Shown here: piece after piece, positions 37,155 to 46,440 of the stretch | Layout of the letters: each line of letters begins with the position of its first letter | How positions within the stretch are numbered: position 1 is the stretch's first letter | Origin: Pseudanabaena sp. FACHB-1998 | Lineage (GTDB): Bacteria > Cyanobacteriota > Cyanobacteriia > Pseudanabaenales > Pseudanabaenaceae | DNA: 48,898 nt | Assembly: GCF_014696355.1 (NCBI RefSeq) | Contig: NZ_JACJQA010000037.1 | Span: 1 to 48,898, forward strand | Direction of reading: 5' to 3' | The notes under the pieces: generated by a model | What the model was told of the DNA's origin: nothing | Seen by the model: the letters and a program-made list of their open reading frames with translations, nothing else | Database searches by the model: none | Program-made: the position numbers and the translations under genes

Positions 37155-37592
37155 ATGGATATCGTAGCGGTAACATCTCTTATTAGTTCTTGCTTACCTT
37201 CCTTATTAAAGCTAGGAGATAAGGCTGCTGAGATTGCTGGTAGCAAAATTGGGGAGGATGCTTGGGCAACAGCAAAGAAAATTTGGGAAAAGCTACGTCC
37301 GAAGGTGGAAGAAAAAAAAGTAATCGCAAATGCAGTGGAGGCAGTGGTTGAGAGTCCAGAGGATGAGGATTGTAAGGAGTTCTTTCAGAAAAAATTACAA
37401 AAACTAATTGAGGAGAATCAGGATTTAACCGAAGCGATCGCCAAAATCCTCCAAGAAAGCGCCCCTTTGCCAGCTAGTGTCCAAATCAATCAGACGGTTA
37501 CGAATAACCAAGGTCAAGTAATAGGACAAATGACAGGTGGCAAAGCGATCGGGCGAATTGATGGCAATATTCAGGGTGGGGTGAATTTGTAG
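37155..37592 (+). CDS. Putative amyloid-signalling effector (Bell-like helical domain plus C-terminal motif)
   Basis: A 145-residue protein. Residues 2-22 form a hydrophobic helix (DIVAVTSLISSCLPSLLKLG), followed by an all-helical region (KIGEDAWATAKKIWEKLRPK, EFFQKKLQKLIEENQDLTE) to about 100. Residues 111-145 switch to a Gly/Gln/Asn-rich beta-type tail with QGQVIGQMTGG and then GRIDGNIQGG. The same motif opens the STAND NTPase gene 41 bp downstream. In bacterial amyloid signalling, a receptor's N-terminal motif templates the like motif of an effector with a membrane-active helical (Bell) domain; order, size and composition fit. I infer a pore-forming cell-death effector. There is no catalytic motif. 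Confidence 0.6.
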   Translation: MDIVAVTSLISSCLPSLLKLGDKAAEIAGSKIGEDAWATAKKIWEKLRPKVEEKKVIANAVEAVVESPEDEDCKEFFQKKLQKLIEENQDLTEAIAKILQESAPLPASVQINQTVTNNQGQVIGQMTGGKAIGRIDGNIQGGVNL

Positions 37593-37633
37593 GGGTAATT
37601 GGTGATTAGTAATTAGGGATTGGTAAGGGCTTT

Positions 37634-39997
37634 ATGACAAATTCTTCGGACTCGGAATATCAACGCAAAAATCTTCCCTCAACTGAGATTGAGCAGAAGG
37701 TAATGGAAAATCAGGGACAGGCGATCGGTCAGATGACTGGTGGTTTGGCGGTGGGGCATGTGGGTCATCTGACGGTCTATGTATCTAATAGTCCCAACGA
37801 TCTTGCACCCCCTAAAAGTGTTACTTCAAGTTCTCTAGGTGCAAATCCTTATCAGGGTTTGAAGGCTTTTCGAGAACATGATTGGCATCGTTTTTTTGGG
37901 CGTAATGACGATATTAAGCGGCTTTATCTGAAGTTTCGAGAATTACACGATCGCCCCAATGCTGTTCGGGTATTGCCAATTTATGGTCCTTCAGGCTCAG
38001 GAAAGTCTTCGTTAGCAAGAGCGGGTTTAATTCGGGCTTTGGGTAAATACTCCTTACCAGGCAAGGATCGCGGTCGAGTTGTATCCCTCACTCCTGGTGC
38101 CAGACCTCTGGAGGCTTTGGCTACGGTATTGGCGAGGATTGCCACGAATGATAACTCGCCTGCGGAAAAAGTCGAAGAGTTTGAGAGGGTGCTAAAAAGA
38201 CAGAATGATCATCAAAAGTTTGATGGGTTGCGTCGTATTGCTAATGTATTTCCTGATATTAACTTTTCGCCGCTAATCATTTTGGTGGATCAATTTGAAG
38301 AGATCTATACTTATCAAAAAGGTAATTCTGGCGATTTTGAGCGTCAAGCGTTTATAGGGAATTTGTTGTGTGCAGCGAGCGATCTGCCTCAAAATGTATC
38401 GGTAATTTTGACTCTTCGCAGTGATTTTTTGGGTAAGACTCAGCAAGATCCTGAACTAAATAAGCTTTTTGCTTCGCAGGGCGTATTAGTGCCGATTATG
38501 CAGCCTTCTCAATTGGCGATCGCGATTACTGAACCAGCAAAACGTGCGGGATATGAAATAGATAAAGCAACGGTGAATTTGCTAATCAAAGACTCTCAGG
38601 GACAAGAAGGGACTTTACCACTTTTACAATTTGCTCTAACTCAGATTTGGGAAGGATTATTGCAGGAGCCTCAAGTAACACCTGCGGAAACTTTAGAAAA
38701 AATTGGTGGTGTGGGTGGTGCTTTAGCAAATGAAGCCAAGCGTTTGTATGAATCATTAACTTCCGAACAACAACAAATAGCGCGATCAGCTTTTCTGTCA
38801 ATGGTGCAGCTAAATGACGACAATAAGGCAACTCGCCGCCGCGCCACAATTTCGGAACTAGTGAAAGACGCTAGTAAGAAACACTTAGTTCGAGAAGTGA
38901 TTGATTGCTTTGCGAAACCGGGGGTGTGGATTTTAGTGACTTCTTCTAGTAAGGAGGAAGTGGAAATGGTAGAGATTGCCCATGAAGCTTTAATCAACAA
39001 TTGGGAAGAGTTACGAGCTTGGTTAGATAAAAACAGTTTGCTAAAACTTCAACGGGATGAAATTCATAAAGCAGCAGTAAAGTGGAAAAGTATAGAGAGG
39101 TCTAAATCGAAAGATTATTTGCTTCAGGGGCGGGTTCTTCGAGACGCATTAGAATTTCAAAAATCTCTAAAAGATAATCCTGATATTTTTCTATCGAATA
39201 CAGCTAAGGAGTTTTTACAAGCATCTATTCAGAAACAGAGAAATAATATTTTTAAAGCGATTGGAATATTTCTCATATTCCCAGCAATAATTACAATTGC
39301 AGCTATACCTAGCATTTTAAGACTTATTGAAAATGTACAGGTTGATAGAGCTAAAAAAATTGCCTTTGCAGATGATTGTGATCCAAGTCCTAACACTAGA
39401 GAAGCACTTGAATACTTGATAAAAAAAGGTTATAAATTAGAACTTGCTGGGATAAGACTATGTAACGAAAATATACCTAATATCGATCTTTCTGGAAGCG
39501 ATCTTTCTGGAAGCGACCTGCGAAATGCAAATTTAGGTGGTGCAAATTTAAAAAAAACATTCTTGATAAATGCCAAACTTCAAGGCGCAAAATTGATGGA
39601 GTCAGACTTATCGGGAGCTTTTTTGAGAAAAGCACAAATGCAAGAATCTCAACTACAGCTTACGGTTCTTAAAGGTGCTAATCTTCCTAGTGCTAATCTT
39701 CAAAAGGCTAGGCTAGAAGAGGCAGACTTATCTGGTGCAGATCTATCCGATGCAGACTTGTCTGGTGCAACGTTATCTAACACAGATCTATCTGGTTCAA
39801 ATTTGTCTGGGACAAAGTTTTCAAATGCTATCCTAATCAATACAGTAATTATAGATAGCAAAGGTATTTCCATTCAACAACTTAATAAGGCTAGAAAAAT
39901 TTGTGGTACAAAACTTTCTAGCCAATTTTTAGTCAAATACTCTAAAGAAGTTGCCGCGCTAAGAAAAATTCAAGTTAAGTGTGATAGCAAGAAGTGA
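37634..39997 (+). CDS. STAND NTPase with N-terminal amyloid-like motif and C-terminal pentapeptide repeats
   Basis: A 787-residue NLR-like protein. Residues 26-43 carry NQGQAIGQMTGG, matching the tail of the preceding protein. An nSTAND1 ATPase follows: PYQGLKAFREHDWHRFFGR leads into Walker A GPSGSGKS (118-125), and ILVDQFEEI (about 215) is Walker B. A winged-helix and helical part run to ~535. A membrane-like segment (IFLIFPAIITIAAIPSIL) sits near 545-565. From ~620 to 745 come pentapeptide repeats of A(D/N)LSG type, giving a right-handed beta-helix sensor. Such receptors oligomerise after ligand binding; here the result would be to seed the effector's motif. Confidence 0.85.
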   Translation: MTNSSDSEYQRKNLPSTEIEQKVMENQGQAIGQMTGGLAVGHVGHLTVYVSNSPNDLAPPKSVTSSSLGANPYQGLKAFREHDWHRFFGRNDDIKRLYLKFRELHDRPNAVRVLPIYGPSGSGKSSLARAGLIRALGKYSLPGKDRGRVVSLTPGARPLEALATVLARIATNDNSPAEKVEEFERVLKRQNDHQKFDGLRRIANVFPDINFSPLIILVDQFEEIYTYQKGNSGDFERQAFIGNLLCAASDLPQNVSVILTLRSDFLGKTQQDPELNKLFASQGVLVPIMQPSQLAIAITEPAKRAGYEIDKATVNLLIKDSQGQEGTLPLLQFALTQIWEGLLQEPQVTPAETLEKIGGVGGALANEAKRLYESLTSEQQQIARSAFLSMVQLNDDNKATRRRATISELVKDASKKHLVREVIDCFAKPGVWILVTSSSKEEVEMVEIAHEALINNWEELRAWLDKNSLLKLQRDEIHKAAVKWKSIERSKSKDYLLQGRVLRDALEFQKSLKDNPDIFLSNTAKEFLQASIQKQRNNIFKAIGIFLIFPAIITIAAIPSILRLIENVQVDRAKKIAFADDCDPSPNTREALEYLIKKGYKLELAGIRLCNENIPNIDLSGSDLSGSDLRNANLGGANLKKTFLINAKLQGAKLMESDLSGAFLRKAQMQESQLQLTVLKGANLPSANLQKARLEEADLSGADLSDADLSGATLSNTDLSGSNLSGTKFSNAILINTVIIDSKGISIQQLNKARKICGTKLSSQFLVKYSKEVAALRKIQVKCDSKK

Positions 39998-40004
39998 TAT
40001 AAAT

Positions 40005-42164
40005 TCAACTCCAACAATCTTCTCCTCTTCTTTTGGTATATGTTGTATTGCCATCACAAGTTGCAGTATTGCCCTGAACATCACAGGCTTTCCACCCATC
40101 ATTGCAAGTTTTAATTGTCTGCTTATCAAAAAAGTTTGAAACAGTTCGACCGCCACTCGAATCAAGACCTCTAATTTTAGAACTACAAGCAGATAGTGCA
40201 TCTGAAGCTAACTTTCTGATGTCCTTTTTACTCACTGCTGTAAGCATTAAAGCGCTAGTGAATACCTGAATTGCCGCTTCCTGATCTCTACCAAGATTAA
40301 ACAGAGTCTGAGCAGCAGCTATATGAGTTTCGTTGATTTTGCTTGAGTCTACTTTACCATTATCATCAAAGCATCCTACTATTTCGCCCCCATCAGCTGT
40401 TTTGTCTCCATACAAAAGTTGACGGTAAGAGTAAGAAACCTTAGCAACTACAGAACGCTCTACAAAGTCATCTTCAGTGACAACCAAATCAATCTCATCT
40501 TCAATTCCAAGATCTTTAAGCTTATTTTGCAAAGTTTTTTCAATTTCCCAAAGAACTAAATCGAGCTTTTTCTTGAGTTTAGGGAATTCAGAAGCCATAG
40601 GTTTACTTACTTTTTTGGGTAAAGAACTTGGAGAAGTTGTCGAGAAATTTTGGCTAGATGGTGATGCACAGTCATCGCAACAGGCATCACTAGTCAAAGC
40701 CTTAGCAGCATTTACTGCAAGATTAGCATCAGCTAAGCCGAAGCCTGTTGCAAGATCAAAACCCTTAGTAGCAGAAGCACCACTACTAGAAGGATTGCTA
40801 GATCCATCAACCGCATCACGGGCTGTGTCTTCCAAAATTTTCTTCGCCTGAGCGGGAGTTAACTTCGGATTAACTTGCTTCATCAAAGCGCAAATACCAG
40901 CCAATTGAGGAGCCGCCGCCGAAGTGCCACTAAAAGCAGCCCAACCATCCCTCTCCTCAGTACCATCTCTTGCGAGAGCCATCCCGCGATCAGCTTCGCA
41001 ACCTGGCGGTACTGGCAACATGATATAGCTACCATGAGGTAATTGTCCAACTAAACCGCAAACATCAGGAACTTGACGGTTTGGATAGATGCGACTGACA
41101 AAGCTACTGGCATAACTACTCGCCTCAATCTTGCCTTTCAAAGAACCATTAAGATGAATAAAAGCCCCACCCGCCGCAGTCACCTCTGGGTGCTGTCCGG
41201 GAAAACCCCATTGACCATTGCCAGCCGAAAAGATCACAATAATGCCGCGTCGAATTGCCTCAGATACGGTTGCTGCAAGGACACGATTATAGGGAGAAAT
41301 TTCTCCCTTGCGCTCATCCGAACCCCAACTACAGGAAATAATGTCAGGCTGCAAGGCGATCGCCTCTCGCAACGCCCCAATGGAATTAACATTTTTACCT
41401 TTACCACCTAGAGCCACATCCGCCTTAACCATCGTTAACTTGATCTCAGGGGCGATCGCCAATAAATTCGCTGACTCCCCCGTGCCATGCCCGCTTAAAT
41501 CCACCTCACGATCGCTAGAACCACTAGCAAGACGAACTTGGACATTGTATTTGTGCTTGGCAAAATAGGGATGGGGATACCATCCACTATCCACCATTAC
41601 TACATGAATACCCTTACCCCTTATCCCCTGCTGATGCGCTAGATGAGCATTTACACCCTGTGCCACACCATCGGGTACGGATAAATACTCACTGTCATAA
41701 ATAGTCAGCGGTGGTGCAGATGTAGGTTGATTTGACTGAAAATAGTAGACAGGCTCATTAATCGCCACTCCAACTAAAAACTGATGCCATGAAGTCTTAG
41801 AGACATCAATTTCTCCAAAGGGTTTACTATCAACAGCATTAATAAATGTGGCTGTGGAGTTCTTGCCATCCCCTTTAATTACAGACCGCTCAACCGCCTC
41901 TAATTTGGTCTGAAATTCTCGCTCAAATGTCTCTGTATTACCAGAGATCGTGATCGCCATTTTGCCAAAATCTACTATCTCAAACCCAGCCTCTAAAAGC
42001 TTTTGGGCTACTAATTTTATCCCCCCTTCTACTACATGAAAGTCGGAGACGTTCTTACTGTTGATAAATACAGAATGGCTTAATAATGAGTCGCCATTTT
42101 CAGGACGAACCACCGCTTGGGCATAGATTGTCTGTGATGATTCGGGGCGATTTGACTGGCTCAT
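40005..42164 (-). CDS. Subtilisin-like (S8) serine protease, cytosolic, with Cys-rich C-terminus
   Basis: A 719-residue protease without signal peptide. The catalytic triad is clear: Asp in HVVMVDSGWY (~190), His in SGHGTGE (~227), oxyanion Asn in FSAGNGQ (~300) and Ser in FSGTSAAAPQ (~412). Residues 1-150 look like an inhibitory prodomain. After the catalytic part are DACCDDCASPSS, a Ser/Pro linker, a coiled/helical domain and a Cys-rich tail (six Cys in the last 60 residues). Its 3' end is 7 bp from that of the STAND gene, convergent. Proteases are known effectors of STAND systems, but opposite strands make co-expression doubtful; maturation of secreted or RiPP peptides is another possibility. 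Confidence 0.87.
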   Translation of the reverse strand: MSQSNRPESSQTIYAQAVVRPENGDSLLSHSVFINSKNVSDFHVVEGGIKLVAQKLLEAGFEIVDFGKMAITISGNTETFEREFQTKLEAVERSVIKGDGKNSTATFINAVDSKPFGEIDVSKTSWHQFLVGVAINEPVYYFQSNQPTSAPPLTIYDSEYLSVPDGVAQGVNAHLAHQQGIRGKGIHVVMVDSGWYPHPYFAKHKYNVQVRLASGSSDREVDLSGHGTGESANLLAIAPEIKLTMVKADVALGGKGKNVNSIGALREAIALQPDIISCSWGSDERKGEISPYNRVLAATVSEAIRRGIIVIFSAGNGQWGFPGQHPEVTAAGGAFIHLNGSLKGKIEASSYASSFVSRIYPNRQVPDVCGLVGQLPHGSYIMLPVPPGCEADRGMALARDGTEERDGWAAFSGTSAAAPQLAGICALMKQVNPKLTPAQAKKILEDTARDAVDGSSNPSSSGASATKGFDLATGFGLADANLAVNAAKALTSDACCDDCASPSSQNFSTTSPSSLPKKVSKPMASEFPKLKKKLDLVLWEIEKTLQNKLKDLGIEDEIDLVVTEDDFVERSVVAKVSYSYRQLLYGDKTADGGEIVGCFDDNGKVDSSKINETHIAAAQTLFNLGRDQEAAIQVFTSALMLTAVSKKDIRKLASDALSACSSKIRGLDSSGGRTVSNFFDKQTIKTCNDGWKACDVQGNTATCDGNTTYTKRRGEDCWS

Positions 42165-42192
42165 TAAAAAAAACTAAAAAGTATTTGGCGTT

Positions 42193-42786
42193 TTAAGACT
42201 TTTCTTCAAAGTCGGGAGCGTAGGCTTGGAGTAAATTGGTAAGCTGAGAAAGCACCGAATCTTTATTAATTGTGCCAAAGGTAGAGCGATCGGGGAAAAA
42301 TTCGGGGCGATCAAGGTTACGGTCGATCGCTTCTTTGACTTGTTGGGCGATTAAGTGTTGAAGATCGGCGAGCGCTCTTTCTCTTTGATAGTTTGCTCCT
42401 TGCTCAGTAGTTGCATACAAAGGTGGTAAGCGATTGAGTGCGTAGGCAGCAATATCCCCCAAATCCAAAACTTTATTACTAGTAGCTTCGATCTCGGCGA
42501 CCCTTGCCACAGCTTCACTAAGTACCAACTCTTCCATCACATTAATAAACTGCTTGCGCGGAACGGCAACGACCTCTCCCGTTAGCAAAGCACCCATTAA
42601 GCGATCGAGAGCCATATACTCCTCGACCGAAAGTTCAAAGGCACTGTCACAAATCCGCCCCACTTCGGCTTCCATGGCTGGAGTCAGATAGCCATCTTGC
42701 AAAGCTTGCTCGACAATTGACTCAATGCTGGTTTTTTCTAGCTTTTCCACTGTTATCTCTTTAATAACGCAACAATAACGCAACAC
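42193..42786 (-). CDS. comFB: ComFB-family protein
   Basis: A 197-residue protein with a ComFB domain at about 75-165: KQFINVMEELVLSEAVARVA, then DIAAYALNRLPPLYATTEQG, in which ALNRLPPxY is the family hallmark. The usual CxxC zinc knuckles of Bacillus ComFB are absent (EIEATSNKVLDLGD there), as in cyanobacterial forms, which are reported to bind cyclic di-nucleotides and affect competence and motility. The first ~65 residues are an extra helical part. A GTG at 42750 with AAAGAGAT upstream is a possible alternative start. It overlaps the GH57 stop by one base. Confidence 0.8.
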   Translation of the reverse strand: MLRYCCVIKEITVEKLEKTSIESIVEQALQDGYLTPAMEAEVGRICDSAFELSVEEYMALDRLMGALLTGEVVAVPRKQFINVMEELVLSEAVARVAEIEATSNKVLDLGDIAAYALNRLPPLYATTEQGANYQRERALADLQHLIAQQVKEAIDRNLDRPEFFPDRSTFGTINKDSVLSQLTNLLQAYAPDFEEKS

Positions 42787-45005
42787 TAGGGTACTTCAAT
42801 GGGAATAATCGTATACTCTGGCAGAGAAATTTGAAAATGCTCTTTTTGACTAAGCATAATCACTAGTCTTGCCACAGATTGCGGCTTAACTGCTAAATCG
42901 CTCCAAGGTATGGCAATTTCTAAACATTGCTCTAAACCTATTTTCGTATGAGTTGCTATGGTTTCCCACTGTAATTTTTCTATAGATTCTTGAAGCTGGA
43001 CTGACTTATCGGCAAAATTGATCGTTAGGTGATGGCGAAACAAATAATTTAGCGGTGATACGTCAGGCATATCAAGAAGCCTAACTGGACTGTTGGAATT
43101 AATCCGTTGAGGATAAAACCACAACAAATGCAGCTTACTTTGGGCGATGCTCTCTAGACTACTAAATTCTAGTCGCAAGTAGCAATAAAAATGATCGTAA
43201 CCATACCATAGACGCTTGACAGGTGCATTTTGGTGCATTGCACCTCTAGCACCACTAATCTCAATTTTACCAGATCCTTGCCAATCCTCATTGTCAAACC
43301 TACCGTTGATCAAGGGCTGAATTAATTTGGTGGGGCGATCGCTTGTTGAAACATCATGGGGTTCAAGGGGATAGAGCAAGGCATGGGGAACTGGCTCATT
43401 GAGGGCGCGATAGACCACCTGTAAGTGTTCGCGAAATAGGCGATCAAACATGGCATCGTCATTGGAGCTATGCCCCTCACCAAACCACCAAAACCAATCA
43501 GAGCCTTCAGCCGCCATGATGCTTTCCCATACTTCGGGATTATTCTCAGGGGTTGCTTCGGGATGCTGTGCTAAAACTTGCCGAGCTTCGGCTAGTAACT
43601 CCCAAGCACGGTTTTTGACAGGATCACCAATCCATGTGGTGAAGCTGGAATCAATCCAAGAGCCGCTATGTAATTGGTGGGGGGGGATTTTTTCGGTGGG
43701 GGGGAATTTGTCTAGATATTCGGAGGCGGTGACGAGTTTAAGGTTGGGGTTTTGCGATAGGTTTTCGTAGAGCGTTTGCAAGAATGGATTGCCATCTTGG
43801 GGATAAAATTCCCAACAGTTTTCGCCATCAAGGGCGATGGTCACTAGCCAAGGCTGACCTTCGGGATGGGCGGCTAAGTATTCATTTTGTTGTCTTTGAA
43901 TACTCATGAGTCGATCGCAGAGGTCATCACTGGCGGCTTGGGGGAGTAGTGCGCCATAGCTAAAGCCAATCAGATCCGAGAGGAGGCGATCGCGAAAAAT
44001 AATTGCTAAGTCACCATGTACCGTTTCAAGGCGATAGGGCTGATAAAGCAAATGGGGCGCATTGATCGATCCGCGTTCATCACGTCGGAAATAATGACCC
44101 AGACTCCAACCCAACACACCTTCGTCGGAACATAGCCAAGAAAATCCCTGTTTAGCAACTTGGGGCAAAATTGCAGGGCTAACGGACTGCTCCGAGGGCC
44201 ATAGCCCCTTCGGTTCGCCGCCAAAATGTTGGCGATAAACCTCTTTTGCTTTTTCCAAATGCAAAGCAATATCAGGCTCATGCCGAAACCGAGTATTGGG
44301 CAGATACATTTGTGGGACGGCAATGCGACCCGCTTGCGTATCGGCTAAGAGGGGCAAGATCGGATGAGTGTAGGGAGTAGTGGTAATTTCTAGTTGCCCG
44401 CTTTTCTGCATTTGGCGATGTTGGGGCAAAATACGCGCAATAATTTCCCGTTGTTTACTATAAATTCTTTGGCGATCGGCAAGGGTAAATTCTTTGCCGC
44501 GCTCAAACCATTCGGCAATTTCGGGATCGGTTTCGCGAAAGAGGGGATCGATCCATGTGAGGTTATGCCATGCCAACAGATCGCTAAAGTCAGGCGCAAG
44601 CCAATGATTCACACACCAATCAAGACCATAGGCTTGACGCTGGGCGAGTAAATCCGCATAGCGAGGATACGGCTCAATCATGGTCTGATGATTGGCATCG
44701 AAGAAATGTTCGACAATAAACTGCTTTTGCGATCGCGTTAGACTGTCAACTGGTGTTAGAGTAAGCGCCAAGTAGGGATCAAACGCCTTACCCTCAACAT
44801 AGTCCTGCAACTGGAGGATCAATGATGGCACAAGGTTAATCGTTTGATGTAGCTTGGGATATCTTGACAACATCAAAGCCAAGTCTAAATAATCTTTTAC
44901 GCCATGCAGCCTCACCCAAGGCAAATGATATTTGCCCGCGATCGCACTTTTGTAGAGAGGTTGATGTTGGTGCCAGATAAAAGCGACATGCAGAGGAAAA
45001 GACAT
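42786..45005 (-). CDS. Glycoside hydrolase family 57 protein
   Basis: A 739-residue enzyme from the ATG at 45003-45005 (MSFPLHVAFIWHQHQPLY); an upstream in-frame start would add 26 residues without family similarity. GH57 motifs in order: HQHQP near residue 12, GLWPSEQ (motif 2), WLCSDEGVLGWS with the nucleophile Glu, and IALDGENCWEFY with the acid/base Asp. The ~280-residue C-terminal part (from ~TKLIQPLINGRF) is beta-rich, probably carbohydrate-binding. GH57 enzymes act on alpha-glucans such as glycogen (amylopullulanase, 4-alpha-glucanotransferase, branching); the reaction here is not determined. It starts 3 bp from the divergent DUF192 gene. Confidence 0.9.
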   Translation of the reverse strand: MSFPLHVAFIWHQHQPLYKSAIAGKYHLPWVRLHGVKDYLDLALMLSRYPKLHQTINLVPSLILQLQDYVEGKAFDPYLALTLTPVDSLTRSQKQFIVEHFFDANHQTMIEPYPRYADLLAQRQAYGLDWCVNHWLAPDFSDLLAWHNLTWIDPLFRETDPEIAEWFERGKEFTLADRQRIYSKQREIIARILPQHRQMQKSGQLEITTTPYTHPILPLLADTQAGRIAVPQMYLPNTRFRHEPDIALHLEKAKEVYRQHFGGEPKGLWPSEQSVSPAILPQVAKQGFSWLCSDEGVLGWSLGHYFRRDERGSINAPHLLYQPYRLETVHGDLAIIFRDRLLSDLIGFSYGALLPQAASDDLCDRLMSIQRQQNEYLAAHPEGQPWLVTIALDGENCWEFYPQDGNPFLQTLYENLSQNPNLKLVTASEYLDKFPPTEKIPPHQLHSGSWIDSSFTTWIGDPVKNRAWELLAEARQVLAQHPEATPENNPEVWESIMAAEGSDWFWWFGEGHSSNDDAMFDRLFREHLQVVYRALNEPVPHALLYPLEPHDVSTSDRPTKLIQPLINGRFDNEDWQGSGKIEISGARGAMHQNAPVKRLWYGYDHFYCYLRLEFSSLESIAQSKLHLLWFYPQRINSNSPVRLLDMPDVSPLNYLFRHHLTINFADKSVQLQESIEKLQWETIATHTKIGLEQCLEIAIPWSDLAVKPQSVARLVIMLSQKEHFQISLPEYTIIPIEVP

Positions 45006-45008
45006 AGG

Positions 45009-45653
45009 ATGACTGGCAATATGACTGGCGATACTTCTAGAAATTGTGACACACCTGTTCGTAGTTCGATCCAAATACTGCAAATATTTTGTATAAAGCT
45101 ATGTACTGTTAGTTTGAGTTTGTGTTTAATGGGCTGCACATCCCCCACCACAGCCAATAGTGACAAACCTACGGCAAATCCATCGATCCCCAATATTTCT
45201 AACCCCACACCCCCAATCCAACTGCAAACTAAACCAAAACCCCTTGAAGATCTAGCGCAGTATTTGCCAATTACTGCTACCGCCGCGATCGCTGGTCGTG
45301 AAATTCAGCTAGAGGTTGCTAACACCCCTAAGCAACAGGAACAGGGCTTAATGTTTCGTCCCCCCCTAGCTGACGATCGCGGCATGTTATTTCCCTTTAC
45401 GCCTGCGCGTCCTGTTGCCTTTTGGATGAAAAATACACCCTCGCCGCTCGATATTATTTTCCTGTTAGAGGGTGAAGTAAAGGCGATCGCGCGTAACGCC
45501 ACAATGTGTAAAACCGACCCCTGTCCGATTTATCCCGCCGATGGGGTAATTGCCGATCATGTCATTGAGGTGCGAGCAGGACTAACCACCGAGTTAGGTT
45601 TAAAAGAAGGCGATCAAATTACCCTCAAATTCTTGTTGCCAAAAAATCAATGA
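45009..45653 (+). CDS. DUF192 lipoprotein
   Basis: A 214-residue protein counted from ATG 45009 (a second ATG is at 45021; earlier in-frame starts lie inside the divergent GH57 gene). A hydrophobic stretch ends in the lipobox LCLMGCTS, so it is lipid-anchored after export. A Pro/Thr-rich linker of ~50 residues follows, then the DUF192 domain: VANTPKQQEQGLMFRPPLAD, MLFPFTPARPVAFWMKNT and LDIIFLLEGEVKAI. DUF192 is a small beta fold of unknown function, found exported in archaea, bacteria and cyanobacteria; MFR and FWMKNT are its conserved motifs. Two Cys in MCKTDPCPIYP may form a disulfide. Confidence 0.88.
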   Translation: MTGNMTGDTSRNCDTPVRSSIQILQIFCIKLCTVSLSLCLMGCTSPTTANSDKPTANPSIPNISNPTPPIQLQTKPKPLEDLAQYLPITATAAIAGREIQLEVANTPKQQEQGLMFRPPLADDRGMLFPFTPARPVAFWMKNTPSPLDIIFLLEGEVKAIARNATMCKTDPCPIYPADGVIADHVIEVRAGLTTELGLKEGDQITLKFLLPKNQ

Positions 45654-45721
45654 CGACTATAATTCTAGAGTCCAAAATCATAAAACGATGACTTAGTATC
45701 TTTTGCTTAATTACTATAGCG

Positions 45722-45782
45722 ATCGTCAATGATTTGAGGGAGTGCGCCCCTTTGGAACCCACTCTCTCAAATCATTGACGAT
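45722..45782. repeat. Palindrome with ~23-bp arms
   Basis: ATCGTCAATGATTTGAGGGA pairs with its complement at the far end with one mismatch around a non-pairing GCGCCCCTTTGGAACC centre. It is of the same build as 30364-30412 (matched outer arms, CCCCTTT core) and lies between the DUF192 and FtsL-like genes. Confidence 0.8.
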
Positions 45783-45900
45783 TTCTGTAAATCTTAATTA
45801 AAAAAGAAATTCCAAAATGTTCAAAAAACACTTGGTATTATCTGCGCGAAAGTGATACAAGTAGCAGTGGTGAGTCTTGAGTGAAAGAAGAGTAAAAAAG

Positions 45901-46401
45901 ATGACAGCTAGCAGAGCGAGAATGCCTGAACCACAAAGATCCCCTCAGCCCCTAGATCGCAACGGAAAACGCCTGCAAGCGAATCGTCAGCCTGTCAAGA
46001 ATAAAAATGTAAAGCGGCTGCCGCGAACTGACTCTTTCCCGCTACCAGCTTGGCTAAAGTTATTGATGTCGGCACAAAAGATGTCGATCGCCATGACTGT
46101 GTTGCTAACCATCTCCGTATTTGTGATCTATGGTTGGACTGTTTACGCTCAAGAGCAGTGGAATCAACAATATAAAAAGCTCGAACAACTCAAGCGCCAA
46201 GAAAGGCAATTAACCACTGCTGAAGGTTCTTTTGATAATGATATGTTGCGGTCTGTTCAGAAAAAGCCTGGGGAATTAGTGCGTGAGCGTCCCGAACAGT
46301 CGATTTTTTTACAAGCAGCACCACTTCGTCCCAAACGTGAAGTTCCTGCAACTGTCTCGGAGCTTCCCAAAACCAAACAAAATGAAAGTCTAGGATATTA
46401 A
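45901..46401 (+). CDS. FtsL-like bitopic membrane protein
   Basis: A 166-residue protein from ATG 45901, which follows an AGAAGAG site; a TTG 24 bp upstream is possible. A basic, Pro-rich cytoplasmic part of ~57 residues is followed by one membrane helix (MSIAMTVLLTISVFVIYGWT), then a short coiled coil (QQYKKLEQLKRQERQLTTAE) and a Pro-rich outside tail with FLQAAPLRPKRE. This arrangement and size are those of FtsL/DivIC-type division proteins, as seen in cyanobacteria, whose sequences diverge strongly. Divisome function is inference from topology. Confidence 0.55.
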   Translation: MTASRARMPEPQRSPQPLDRNGKRLQANRQPVKNKNVKRLPRTDSFPLPAWLKLLMSAQKMSIAMTVLLTISVFVIYGWTVYAQEQWNQQYKKLEQLKRQERQLTTAEGSFDNDMLRSVQKKPGELVRERPEQSIFLQAAPLRPKREVPATVSELPKTKQNESLGY

Positions 46402-46433
46402 AAAAAGAGGTGGCTGAGCCACCTCTTTTTTAA
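46399..46433. terminator. Bidirectional terminator between FtsL-like gene and glmS
   Basis: AAAAAAGAGGTGGC, loop TGA, GCCACCTCTTTTTT. The A and T runs serve both strands. It starts inside the FtsL-like stop codon. Confidence 0.88.
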
Positions 46434-46440
46434 TTTCCCA

